From: Bog-473 sp035552095
Lineage (GTDB): Bacteria; Actinomycetota; Acidimicrobiia; Acidimicrobiales; RAAP-2
Assembly (NCBI GenBank): GCA_035552095.1
Contig: DASZMA010000017.1
Span: 1 to 64,000 of the forward strand
Direction of reading: 5' to 3'
DNA: 64,000 nucleotides
A program made the position numbers and the translations under genes. Under the pieces are notes generated by a model. That model was not told the DNA's origin, did no database searches, and saw only the letters and a program-made list of their open reading frames with translations. Positions 8,249 to 16,501 of the stretch are shown here, in pieces. Each line of letters starts with the position of its first letter. Positions within the stretch are counted from its first letter, which is position 1.

Positions 8249-10075
8249 TCACTCCACCAGGAAGCCGCCCGACTGGTGCTGCCACAGCCGGCCGTACATG
8301 CCGAGCCCGCCGTTGCGCAGGAGCTCGCGGTGAGTGCCCTCCTCGACGATCTGGCCCTGGTCGAAGACCACGATGCGGTCCATGTTGGCGATGGTGGAGA
8401 GGCGGTGGGCGATAACCAGCGCGGTGGAGTGTTCCATCAACCGCCACAGCGCCTCTTGGACCAGTGACTCGGACTCCGAGTCGAGGGCCGAGGTGGCCTC
8501 GTCCAGCACCAGGATGGGGGCGTGCTTCGCCATGGCCTGGGCGATGGCCACCCGTTGGCGCTGCCCACCCGAGAGCTTGAGCCCCCGCTCCCCGACGATG
8601 GTGTCGTACTTGTCGGGCAGGGCGTAGACGAACTCCTCCACGTGGGCCGCCTTGCCGACGGCGTGCACGATGTCGTAATCGACCGCTGCCATGGCGTCGC
8701 AGCCGTTGCCCTCGGTGCCCAGGCCGTAACAGATGTTCTCGGCAATGGTCCGGTGCAACAGCTGGGGGTCCTGGGGTACGTACGAAATACGACTGCGCAG
8801 TGAGGACAAGGTGACTTCCTTAATATCCTGCCCGTCAATGAGGATCTGCCCGCCGTCCACGTCCATGAAGCGCAGCAGCAACTTGGACAGGGTCGACTTG
8901 CCCGAGCCCGAGGGCCCGACCAGCGCCACGTGCTCGCCCGGCTTGACGGTCAGGGCCAGGTCGTCAAAGAGCCTGGTGCTCGACCGGTAGCCGAAGGAGA
9001 TATGGCCGAACTCCACCCGGCCGCTCGGGACCCGGAGCTCGTAGGCCTCCGGGCTGTTGGTGATCTCGACTTCGACCGAGGAGATGGCGGCGAACTTCCC
9101 CGCTCGGCCCATGGAGCGGGCCAGCGAGCGCAGATGTTCAAAGGACTGCTGCATGCTCAACGCCACCTGGGCCGAGTAGTAGAGGATCAGGTAGAGCGCG
9201 GCGGTGGACGACCAGTGGTGCACGGCCAGGATGGTCCCGGCCACCAGCGCCAGCAGGGTGCCGACCACAATGGAGGTCTCCAGCTGGAGCTGGGTGCGCA
9301 TGAAGATGGAACGCGCCCGCAGGTCGGCGTTGACCGACTGCTGCATGAGGTCCTCCACCCGGAAGCGCTCCTGCGGCTCGGCCGCGGCGGTGCGGACCGC
9401 CATCAGGTTGGTGACCGTGTCGGCCACCACGCCGGTCGCCTTGGAGTGATGGTCCTCGAACTCCTGGGAAGCCGAGCGCACCTGCGGCAGGCGCTTGGAC
9501 AACACGAGCACGAACAGGGCCACCATCACCAGGAGGGCCAGGGCGGCCGGCCAGGCCACTACGGCCAGCACGATGATGGCGGACACCACGACCACCATGA
9601 CGGGCAGCAGCCCCCATGAGGCGACGTCGATCAGCTCGACGAAGGCCCACGAGAAGTTGCCCAGCGCCGAGATGACCTCGCCGGCCGGGTGGTCCATGTG
9701 CCAGCGGTAGCTCAACTTGAGCAAGTGCTGGTAGCCGTTGTTGGTGGCCGTGGCGAAAGAGCGGACGCAGGCGCCCCACTCGAGCCAGCCCGCGATCCGC
9801 CAGAACACCATGGCGATGAGCCCGGCGCCGGCGTAGGCCAGCAGCAATGAGCCGAAGCGGTGCCATTCACTGACCACGGCATGGTGGGGCAGAGAAGCCA
9901 CCCGGCTCAGGATCGACGCGAAAATGAGGGGGCAGGCGATGTCGGCCATGACGACGGCCAGCACCATCACGACCCAGGACGTGACGAGCGGCCGCTTCTG
10001 GCCCTCGACCTGGTCCCAGCAGAAGGCAATCGTCTCCTTGGCCGAGGCAGTTGGAAATTCTGAGAGTTCAGCCAT
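8249..10075 (-). CDS. ABC exporter, fused permease and ATPase (half-transporter)
   Basis: 608 residues. An N-terminal ABC transmembrane domain of about six helices (residues 30-300) is followed by one ATPase. Walker A is GPSGSGKS (about 385-392), the Q-loop region is YVPQDPQ, the signature is LSGGQRQR (about 502), Walker B is ILVLDEATSALD and the switch His lies in IAHRLST. It would work as a homodimer exporting lipid, drug or peptide. The ATG at 10075 is chosen because AAGGAAG lies 10 nt upstream; an upstream in-frame start would be longer without such a site. A 34-residue ORF lies 205 bp upstream on the same strand. Confidence 0.9.
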   Translation of the reverse strand: MAELSEFPTASAKETIAFCWDQVEGQKRPLVTSWVVMVLAVVMADIACPLIFASILSRVASLPHHAVVSEWHRFGSLLLAYAGAGLIAMVFWRIAGWLEWGACVRSFATATNNGYQHLLKLSYRWHMDHPAGEVISALGNFSWAFVELIDVASWGLLPVMVVVVSAIIVLAVVAWPAALALLVMVALFVLVLSKRLPQVRSASQEFEDHHSKATGVVADTVTNLMAVRTAAAEPQERFRVEDLMQQSVNADLRARSIFMRTQLQLETSIVVGTLLALVAGTILAVHHWSSTAALYLILYYSAQVALSMQQSFEHLRSLARSMGRAGKFAAISSVEVEITNSPEAYELRVPSGRVEFGHISFGYRSSTRLFDDLALTVKPGEHVALVGPSGSGKSTLSKLLLRFMDVDGGQILIDGQDIKEVTLSSLRSRISYVPQDPQLLHRTIAENICYGLGTEGNGCDAMAAVDYDIVHAVGKAAHVEEFVYALPDKYDTIVGERGLKLSGGQRQRVAIAQAMAKHAPILVLDEATSALDSESESLVQEALWRLMEHSTALVIAHRLSTIANMDRIVVFDQGQIVEEGTHRELLRNGGLGMYGRLWQHQSGGFLVE

Positions 10076-10280
10076 AACAGGCTTGCTTCCTTGCGAAAAG
10101 AGTGCCCCGGTGGGCTGGCGGCACACGTGCCCTGCCAGCCCGAACCGCCGGGACCATGGATTGAAGAGGATTGGGGCGGCCCTCGTGGAGGACCGCGAGC
10201 CGGCTTACCGGCTGGAGATGGCGTGGACGGCCGAACGAATCGACCGGCCCGGACCTATGACTGGGAGGAGCCCTCGCCGG

Positions 10281-10385
10281 TCAATGGTTCAGCTTTCCGT
10301 CCACGCCGGGGATGAGGAAAGCCGTCAACTCCGGGCCCACGCTCACGCGCGTCCCCTCGATTGCATTCGTCTGTCCGCTCATCAT
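10281..10385 (-). CDS. 34-residue peptide ORF upstream of the ABC exporter
   Basis: This ORF begins MMSGQTNAIEG and ends PGVDGKLNH. Either of two adjacent ATGs (10385 or 10382) may start it. AAGGG precedes the first ATG by 8 nt. About four fifths of third codon positions are G or C, as in real genes here. It has no Cys and no obvious signal peptide; the middle is hydrophobic (ELTAFLIPG). A TAGCAT -10-like hexamer lies at 10426-10431 on the same strand, with only a poorly spaced TTGTCA further up. No modification enzyme is adjacent. It could be an exported peptide, a leader peptide or chance. The rest of 10076-10506 shows nothing else. Confidence 0.4.
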   Translation of the reverse strand: MMSGQTNAIEGTRVSVGPELTAFLIPGVDGKLNH

Positions 10386-10506
10386 GCTGGCTACCCTTCG
10401 ACGCCCCACCCTGGGCTCTCACGAAATGCTACATGAGCGCCCGAGGCCACGCTGACAAGGTTCGCCGGCGACGGTCCCGCCCGGCCGGCATCAGGTCGGG
10501 CCCGCG

Positions 10507-11571
10507 TCAGGTCGGGGCGATGTCCCGGGCCGGCAGCTCGTAGTGGGAGAAGAACTGCCACATGACCTCGTTGGCGTTGACGATGATGATGCCGCGCCCC
10601 ACGCCGGCCAGGATCCAGTTCTTCTTGGGCCCCATATTCAGCGGGCTCCCCGGCCAGACGTGGCCGGATCCGGTGAACCGCCAGAGCGCCACCTCACTCC
10701 CCGACCGGCAGTGGGTGTAGGTGATCGGCGTCGCCGTCTCCCCGGCCGAGATGGAGCCCGCCGCGCCGACGATCTCGGTGCCGTCGTGCGGCGTCGTGGC
10801 GCACCCGTCCGCGTTGGCCCACTGCTTGATGCCCTGCATGACCGAGAGCACCAGGAGCGGGTTCTGGTTCGGGGTGCCGTCGAACCTGGCAATCGGGTCG
10901 TTGACGCTGTGGAACTCCATGGTCGGCACCGCCCGGGTGGGGTGGATGGTCGGCAGCTCGACCTGCCCGGAGACCGAGGAGATGGCGGCGACGTGGTCGG
11001 ACGCCTCCGCCGCCATGGCGTAGGCCATCATCCCACCGTTGGAGATGCCCGTCATGTACACCCTGCGCAGGTTGACCGGCGTGCGGGCGGCGACATCGGC
11101 GATCACCTTTTCCAAGAACCCGACATCGTTGACCTTCTTGGTCACGGGCAGTCCGCAGCACTCGCCGGCGTTCCAGCCGTACTGGGCGTTCTTGGCCACC
11201 GGGTCCGGGGTGAGCACCTTGGAGATACGGGTACCGTCGGGATACACCACCAGGTAGCCGTGCTGGTCGGCGTTGGCGTCCATGTCCGAGGTGAGCTCTT
11301 CCAACTGGCCGTTCTGGGTGGCCCCGTGCAGGTTGAGCACCATCGGCAGCGGTTGCCCGTACTGGGCCGCCGGCGGGACGTGGACCCGGTAGTCACGGTG
11401 CAGGCCGTCGAAGGTGAGGGTGAAGACGTAGGAGCCGTTCATCGGCGCCAACACCGGGTGGTTGGCCGCCGAGGCGAGGCCGCCGGGAAGGGTCAACGGG
11501 GCCACCAAGGCGGTGGCCACCAAAGCCAACGCCAGCAGTCCGCGACGGCGGGTGATCCAGGTGGTGCTCAC
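10507..11571 (-). CDS. Secreted esterase, polyhydroxybutyrate-depolymerase / LpqC-like family
   Basis: 354 residues with a clear signal peptide: a TRRR cluster, a hydrophobic stretch and a cleavage region ending near ASA (about residue 35). The alpha/beta-hydrolase fold shows LHGATQNG (oxyanion region), the nucleophile elbow GISNGG (Ser about 176) and the catalytic-His region GSGHVWPG (about 302). Cys pairs would suit an exported protein. Members hydrolyse short polyesters or aryl and feruloyl esters. The GTG start overlaps the GatD stop (GTGA), so it is the last gene of the HAD-PlsC/MurT/GatD operon, an unexpected partner for peptidoglycan amidation. Confidence 0.82.
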   Translation of the reverse strand: MSTTWITRRRGLLALALVATALVAPLTLPGGLASAANHPVLAPMNGSYVFTLTFDGLHRDYRVHVPPAAQYGQPLPMVLNLHGATQNGQLEELTSDMDANADQHGYLVVYPDGTRISKVLTPDPVAKNAQYGWNAGECCGLPVTKKVNDVGFLEKVIADVAARTPVNLRRVYMTGISNGGMMAYAMAAEASDHVAAISSVSGQVELPTIHPTRAVPTMEFHSVNDPIARFDGTPNQNPLLVLSVMQGIKQWANADGCATTPHDGTEIVGAAGSISAGETATPITYTHCRSGSEVALWRFTGSGHVWPGSPLNMGPKKNWILAGVGRGIIIVNANEVMWQFFSHYELPARDIAPT

Positions 11572-12344
11572 GTGTCCTTCCGGCCGCCGCGTCGGAAACG
11601 GGCCAGCCGACGGCGACGCGGCGCGGTGGTGCCCAGCCGCTCCAGGCGCAGCGCCTCTTCGGCCGAATCGTCGAGTGGCGCCAGCGCGTCGGTGCCGATG
11701 GCCCAGCCGAGCAGGAGATCGGCCAGTGCCGGGTTGCGCGCCAGTACCGGGCCGTGGAGGTAGGTTCCGAGCACCCGCCCCGACACCGCCCCTTCGGTGC
11801 CCGAACCGTCGCCGTTGCCGACCCCGACGCGCACCTGGGCCAGCGGGGCGGCGCCGGCCCCCAGTGCCGTCACCCCGCCGTGGTTCTCGAAGCCGGTCAG
11901 CGTGGGCAGCGTGGCCTGATCGGGGAGGTCGAAGGGGTCGGCCCTGACCTCGCCCACGGCGCGGGGACCCTCGCCCTTGACTGTGGTGATGTCGAGCAGG
12001 CCGACGCCCGCATGGAGCGCGCCGTCGGCGCCCGGGAAGCTGGCCCCCACGATCTGGTAGCCCGCACAGACGGCCAGCACCACGGCGCCGTCGGCCACCC
12101 GCCGGGCCAGGGTCCCCTCCTCGGTGAGCGAACGGGCCGCCCGCACCTGGGGCCCGTCCTCGCCCCCGCCCAGGCAGTACAGGTCGGCTTCGGGCAGCGG
12201 GGCGTCGGAGGCGGCCTCGAGCAACTGCACCGGGTAGCCGCGCCATTGCGCCCGCTTGGCCAGGATCAAGCCGTTGCCGCCGTCGCCGTAGGTGCCCAGG
12301 AGATCGGGGTAGACGACGGCGATGCGCAACGGGGCTGCCGTCAT
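11568..12344 (-). CDS. gatD: Lipid II isoglutaminyl synthase, glutaminase subunit GatD
   Basis: 258 residues of the CobB/CobQ-like class-I glutamine amidotransferase family. The nucleophile lies in AVCAGYQ (Cys about 93) and the catalytic His in TYLHGPV (about 196). A LGGGEDGPQ loop near residue 60 is typical of GatD. It releases ammonia from glutamine for MurT, which amidates the alpha-carboxyl of D-Glu in lipid II. It overlaps MurT by 4 bp (ATGA), the usual pairing. The C-terminus has a basic Arg-rich tail. Confidence 0.93.
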   Translation of the reverse strand: MTAAPLRIAVVYPDLLGTYGDGGNGLILAKRAQWRGYPVQLLEAASDAPLPEADLYCLGGGEDGPQVRAARSLTEEGTLARRVADGAVVLAVCAGYQIVGASFPGADGALHAGVGLLDITTVKGEGPRAVGEVRADPFDLPDQATLPTLTGFENHGGVTALGAGAAPLAQVRVGVGNGDGSGTEGAVSGRVLGTYLHGPVLARNPALADLLLGWAIGTDALAPLDDSAEEALRLERLGTTAPRRRRLARFRRGGRKDT

Positions 12345-13630
12345 TGCGGTGCCTGCAGCAGCTCGTCGAAGGCGGTGTAGTTCCCGATGACGTCGACCAC
12401 CGACTGGGTGGCCGTCACCGGGATCGACCGGGCGGCGGCCACCACGGCGGCGCGCGGGTCGATCTCCAGCTGGTGGGTCACCCCGGCGTAGCGCAGGCGG
12501 ACCGACAGGTCGCGGGCGCGGTCACCGGTGGCCACCACCGGGCGGGCACCCAACCGTTCGAAAGGGACGTCCCACAACCAGCTCGGGTCGGCGCCGTCAG
12601 CGATGCGGGCGTTGATGCTGACCACGATCGGCCCGGGGTCGCCAGCCACCAGGTCCAACAACTCGCTCCATCCGGCCGGGTTCTTGGCCAGCATGAGCCG
12701 CACCGGCACGCCGCCCAGGTCGCGCCGGGTGAAGCGGCCGGCTACCTCGACCACCCCGGCCATGACGGCCAGAGCGTCGGCCGCATTGACGCCGAGCGAT
12801 TCGGCCGCCACTGCGGCCATGAGGGCGTTGGCCTGGTTGAACCGTCCGGGCAGGGCCAGCGCGAAGGGCAGGGTCCGCCCGTCGGCCCAGACGCCGCGCC
12901 ACGTCCCGTCGGTGGCCGACTCGAGGCGAGCCGTCGGCTCGGGTCGGGTGAAGCCGCAGCCGGCCTGGCAAATCCAGGCCGTGCCGTCGGCCGTGAATTC
13001 GATGCGCCCGTCGCAGGAGGGGCAGCCCACCGCATCGAGCTGCCAACTCAGTCCGGCCCCGACCCAACGCACCTGGGAGGCCGCCCCGGCGGCCCAGACC
13101 ACCAGCGGGTCGTCGGCGTTGGCCACCACCGTGGTGTGGGGAGCCGCAGCCAGGGCGGCCCGCCAGCGGCCGGCCACCATGCGCACCTCGTTGGTGCGGT
13201 CCAGCTGGTCCCGCGACAGATTGAGCAGCACCACGGTGGCCGCCGCGGTGGCGGCCACGACGCGGGGCAGGTAGATCTCGTCCACTTCGAGCACGGCCCG
13301 GGTCCGGGGGCGGGTCCGGGTCCGGTGACGGTCGGCCACCAACGCGGCCACCTGGCCCGGCGGCATGTTCGAGCCCGTCTCGTTGCTGAGCACCGGATCA
13401 CCGCCCGCCCCGAGGGCCACGCTGAGCAGGCGGGTGGTGGTCGTCTTGCCGTTGGTGCCGGTGACCAACGCCACCTGGCGACCCTTGGTCAGGTGTTGCA
13501 GGAGCTGCGGGTCCACCGAGAGCCCGACCCGGCCCCCGGCCACGGTGCCCTGCCCGCGGCCGAGCCGGCGCGACGCCACGTTGACGGCACGTGTCGCGAG
13601 GACGGCTAGGCGATACCTCACGCCACCCAC
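12341..13630 (-). CDS. murT: Lipid II isoglutaminyl synthase, Mur-ligase-like subunit MurT
   Basis: 429 residues. The ATP-binding motif GTNGKTTTT (about 58-66) is that of Mur ligases. A four-Cys zinc ribbon (CPSC about 203 and CQAGC about 221), inserted in the central domain, is diagnostic of MurT, as is a C-terminal DUF1727-like domain. With GatD it converts the D-Glu of lipid II to D-isoglutamine on the cytoplasmic face. The start is GTG; a second GTG three codons in is an alternative. It follows the HAD-PlsC gene by 25 bp on the same strand. Confidence 0.93.
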   Translation of the reverse strand: MGGVRYRLAVLATRAVNVASRRLGRGQGTVAGGRVGLSVDPQLLQHLTKGRQVALVTGTNGKTTTTRLLSVALGAGGDPVLSNETGSNMPPGQVAALVADRHRTRTRPRTRAVLEVDEIYLPRVVAATAAATVVLLNLSRDQLDRTNEVRMVAGRWRAALAAAPHTTVVANADDPLVVWAAGAASQVRWVGAGLSWQLDAVGCPSCDGRIEFTADGTAWICQAGCGFTRPEPTARLESATDGTWRGVWADGRTLPFALALPGRFNQANALMAAVAAESLGVNAADALAVMAGVVEVAGRFTRRDLGGVPVRLMLAKNPAGWSELLDLVAGDPGPIVVSINARIADGADPSWLWDVPFERLGARPVVATGDRARDLSVRLRYAGVTHQLEIDPRAAVVAAARSIPVTATQSVVDVIGNYTAFDELLQAPQ

Positions 13631-13655
13631 GCTGCCGTCGCTGCCGTCGCGGCCG

Positions 13656-15032
13656 TCACGCAGGAGGCTTGGTGCGGGCCAACTCCTCGTCGGTCGGCTC
13701 GTGCCGCACCCGGGACTCCTCGGGCAGCAGGGCCGAAATCGCCGTCATGATCGCCCCGGTGTCGGCCACCGCGTCGCTGAGCCCGAGGGTCAGCGGCTGG
13801 CCCACCCGGACGGTCACCTTGGGCGGGTGGCGGACCAGGGTGAAGTCCGGCAGGCGGGCCGAGCGGGCCCAGACCTTCTCGGTCCCCCACAGCCCGACCG
13901 GCACCACGGTCGCCCCGGTGGCCGCGGCCAGTCGGGCCGTCCCGGTCTTGCCCTTGAGCTCGACGTCGAAGAAGGCGTCGCCCCGCGGGATGGTGCCCTG
14001 CGGCAGCACAATCACCACTTCACCCGCCCGCAGGGCCGCCTCGGCCGCCCGCAGCGGCGAGTCCGAACCACTGCCCCGGTCGACCGGGATCCCCCCGATG
14101 GCCCGGGCGATGGTGCCCACGACCGGGGCGTCGAAGATCTCCTTCTTGCCCAGGAAGCGCACCGGCCGGCCGATGGCCGCCGCCACCAGGGCCAGGGCGG
14201 CGACGTCGAAGTAGCTGCGGTGGTTGGCCGCCAGCAGGACGGGGCCGCTCGGCGGCACGTGGTCCACGCCGGCGATGTCGAAGCGGGCATAGGGGAAGGA
14301 CAGCGGCCGGACGAACGGCCGGATCATGTGATACGGCTCGAGCCCCACCACGCTGGGCACGCCCGGCGGGCGGTCCCAGTGCTCAATGGGCCAGCGCCGG
14401 GCCGCCGCGATCAGGGTCAGCGAGGGGTCGGGGTTGACCGCGTGCGGCGAGCCGACACTCGAGAGGAGCGGCGTGTCGAAGACGCTGTCGCTGCAGGCAT
14501 GGCAGTCGGCCAGATCGATGTCCGCCTCGTCGACCCACTCCCGGACCGCCTTGAGCTTGCCTGTCCCCCACACGAAGCCCTCGTAGAGGCGGCCGGTGTA
14601 GCGGCCGTCCTTGACCTCATAGGTGGTGGCGATGACGTCGTCGAATCCCATGGCTTCGGCGAAGGGGGTGATCATGTCGGCCGGCGTGGTGGTCGAGAGC
14701 ACCAGCTGGTGCCCGTCGGCCCGGAACGCACCCAGGTACTGCGGGGCGAAGGGGGCCACCATCTCGATCAGGTCGGCGACGGCGCGCTTGCCGGCCGCCC
14801 GGACCTGATCCGCCCGCCACCCCTTGGCCACCCGGGCCGCGGCCCGCACCAGCCCCATGGAGAGCAGGTTCTCGCCCAACCGGTTGTTGATGGCGTAGAG
14901 GATCTTGTCGCCCGGCAGGGACCGGCCCTGGGGCAGGACACCCTCGTCCATCAGGGCCTGGTTGAGCGCCTGGCCCGAGGCCTGGCACAGCAGCGTGCGG
15001 TCAAGGTCGATGAAGACGGCGCTCTTGGCCAT
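13656..15032 (-). CDS. Fused HAD-IB phosphatase and PlsC acyltransferase
   Basis: 458 residues. The N-terminal HAD-IB domain has intact motif I (DLDRT, residues 9-13) and the late acidic motif SDSVFDTPLL. The C-terminal acyltransferase has NHRSYFD (HX4D, about 270) and LPQGTIPRG as motif III. The same HAD-IB/acyltransferase fusion is known in mycobacterial phospholipid synthesis. It probably acylates lysophosphatidate and may dephosphorylate a lipid phosphate. It heads the murT-gatD-esterase operon, linking phospholipid and cell-wall precursor synthesis. Unlike the reductase-HAD fusion at 1969, its DxDxT is complete. Confidence 0.87.
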   Translation of the reverse strand: MAKSAVFIDLDRTLLCQASGQALNQALMDEGVLPQGRSLPGDKILYAINNRLGENLLSMGLVRAAARVAKGWRADQVRAAGKRAVADLIEMVAPFAPQYLGAFRADGHQLVLSTTTPADMITPFAEAMGFDDVIATTYEVKDGRYTGRLYEGFVWGTGKLKAVREWVDEADIDLADCHACSDSVFDTPLLSSVGSPHAVNPDPSLTLIAAARRWPIEHWDRPPGVPSVVGLEPYHMIRPFVRPLSFPYARFDIAGVDHVPPSGPVLLAANHRSYFDVAALALVAAAIGRPVRFLGKKEIFDAPVVGTIARAIGGIPVDRGSGSDSPLRAAEAALRAGEVVIVLPQGTIPRGDAFFDVELKGKTGTARLAAATGATVVPVGLWGTEKVWARSARLPDFTLVRHPPKVTVRVGQPLTLGLSDAVADTGAIMTAISALLPEESRVRHEPTDEELARTKPPA

Positions 15033-15122
15033 GGCACTTCAGCCTAAAGCATGCGCCTCCGTTGTCCTACTGGCCCGCTTGCGCCTCTGACCAGCCAGTT
15101 CCCAGCCGCCCCGGCCCCTTCC

Positions 15123-15368
15123 TCACGTCGGAGCGCGCACGCCCAGCCCGGGCACCGCTTCGAAGTGACGCCGGTTCCGCGTGGTGAGGGTCAGGCCGCG
15201 CTCGAGGGCGGTGGCGGCAATGAGTGCATCGGGCAGGCGCAGGCCCGTCTCGCGCCGGATGCGACCGGCGCGCTCAGCCACGGCCCGATCAACTGGGATC
15301 GCCTCGAACGGGGCGGGGAGGCGCGCTGCGCATCGGGGAACGGTCCGCCGGGACCGGGGAGGAGGGCA
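15123..15368 (-). pseudogene. C-terminal remnant of a VapC-like PIN toxin
   Basis: On the minus strand the frame ending at 15123 encodes a PIN-domain C-terminal half. GLRLPDALIAATAL contains the conserved Asp of the RNase centre, and LTLTTRNRRHF is the last beta-strand and helix. The N-terminal half, with the first catalytic Asp, is missing, and no antitoxin is adjacent. Upstream sequence becomes the 6C RNA terminator at about 15385, so the gene was truncated there. It is not expected to be active. Confidence 0.7.
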
Positions 15369-15384
15369 CCAAAAAGTGTCCGTA

Positions 15385-15474
15385 AAAAGCGAGAAGGGAT
15401 CGCCGGGGGGGAGGCGATCCCTTCTCAAGACTCACCAGGGACTGGAGGGGGGGTTCCGTCTCCCTGTGGTCTGA
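15385..15474 (-). ncRNA. 6C small RNA
   Basis: The minus strand holds two hairpins, each with a run of seven C in its loop, the hallmark of actinobacterial 6C RNA. The first has the stem CAGGGA/TCCCTG around a loop containing C7. The second has a perfect 14-bp stem (15392-15405 with 15414-15427) around TCCCCCCC. It is followed by T5 at 15389-15385, so it doubles as the intrinsic terminator. An excellent promoter lies upstream. Homologues such as mycobacterial B11 act in trans through the C-rich loops on G-rich ribosome-binding sites. The predicted length is about 90 nt; the exact 5' end is uncertain by a few bases. Confidence 0.88.
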
Positions 15475-15480
15475 AGTCCA

Positions 15481-15509
15481 TTCTGGTCCCCCGGCCTTAA
15501 TCTGTCAAC
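15481..15509 (-). promoter_or_regulatory. Promoter of the 6C RNA
   Basis: On the minus strand TTGACA (15509-15504) is a perfect -35. A 17-bp spacer and CAGAAT (15486-15481) follow. The start would fall near 15474. It is the best sigma-70-type promoter seen in the window. Confidence 0.75.
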
Positions 15510-15520
15510 CAGCTTCACCA

Positions 15521-15535
15521 GATACTTAGTATCTG
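15521..15535. promoter_or_regulatory. Palindrome between the 6C RNA and LysR genes
   Basis: AGATACT-T-AGTATCT has 7-bp perfect arms. It ends 12 bp upstream of the 6C RNA -35. It also fills the spacer of a possible LysR promoter (TTCACC 15515-15520, TAATCT 15538-15543). A LysR-type or other dimeric regulator probably binds here and affects both directions. Confidence 0.55.
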
Positions 15536-15588
15536 TTAATCTGATCGAAACATCAACACATGCAAGCGCATGGGGAAGGGCCAGCTCA

Positions 15589-16497
15589 ATGGAGCTGAAA
15601 CACCTGCAAGCACTCCTGGGCATCGCTGACACGGGGAGTTTCTCGGCCGCCGCCACCACCATCGGCACCGTGCAATCGAACGTGTCGGCCCACATCGCCC
15701 GCCTGGAGAAGGAGCTGGACGTCCAGCTGGTCGACCGCTCCTCGGGGTTGCTGACCGACGAGGGGGAGGTTGTGGTGGGACGGGCCCGCGCCGTCATGAA
15801 CGAGCTCGATGCGATGGTGGCCGACGTCACCGCCCTGCGCCAGGCCGTGGTGGGCACGGTCCGCCTGGGCATGATCGGCACCACCGGGCGCTGGCTGGTG
15901 CCCCAGCTCTTCGACCTGCTGCGGGTAGTCCACCCCCACATCCACCTCAACGTGGGTGAGGGTTCGAGCGCCCAACTTGAGCTCCAGCTCAGCGCCGGCC
16001 TGCTGGACCTGGCCGTGGTCACCTTCCCGCTCGGCGGTGACGAGGTGGTGGTGGCCCAGCTCTTCGACGAGGACCTGGTGCTGGTGGTGCCCAAAGAGCA
16101 CCCCCTGGCCGACGTGAACCCCTTCCCGCTCAACCGGCTGTCCGAGCTGGAACTGCTGCTGCCCGCCCCGGGCACCGCCCTGCGGGCCGAGATCGACAGC
16201 GCGGTGGTGCCCGCCCGCATCGTCCTACGCCCGGCCATGGAGCTCGACGGCGTGCGCATGCTGGCCTCCCTGGCCTTCGACGGCTACGGCCCCGCCATCC
16301 TCCCGGCCACCTCGGTGCCCGGCCACTTACGCGGACGGTTCGCCGTGCTGCCGGTCCAGGGCCTCCCCCGGCGCCGGGTGGGCGTGGCCCAGCGCCGACG
16401 CGGCCTGCCCTCGGCGCCGGTCCGGGCGGTGGTGGACGTGCTCGGCCTGGTGGTCAGCGATCCCCTGTCGATGCCCGAGGGGATCTACCCCTCCTGA
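15589..16497 (+). CDS. LysR-family transcriptional regulator
   Basis: 302 residues. The N-terminal winged helix-turn-helix is clear: MELKHLQALLGIADTGSFS, then AAATTIGTVQSNVSAHIARLE. A type-2 periplasmic-binding-like effector domain follows (about 90-295). GGGGAAGGG lies about 10 nt before the ATG. No metabolic operon is divergent from it; instead it faces the 6C RNA across a palindrome, so the RNA is the natural target candidate besides the gene itself. The effector is unknown. Confidence 0.88.
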   Translation: MELKHLQALLGIADTGSFSAAATTIGTVQSNVSAHIARLEKELDVQLVDRSSGLLTDEGEVVVGRARAVMNELDAMVADVTALRQAVVGTVRLGMIGTTGRWLVPQLFDLLRVVHPHIHLNVGEGSSAQLELQLSAGLLDLAVVTFPLGGDEVVVAQLFDEDLVLVVPKEHPLADVNPFPLNRLSELELLLPAPGTALRAEIDSAVVPARIVLRPAMELDGVRMLASLAFDGYGPAILPATSVPGHLRGRFAVLPVQGLPRRRVGVAQRRRGLPSAPVRAVVDVLGLVVSDPLSMPEGIYPS

Positions 16498-16501
16498 CCC
16501 A

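Noticed and set aside
10074..10157. Second short minus-strand ORF between the 34-residue peptide and the ABC exporter
   Set aside because: No ribosome-binding site, Arg/Ala/Pro-rich like random high-GC sequence, and it runs up to the exporter start.
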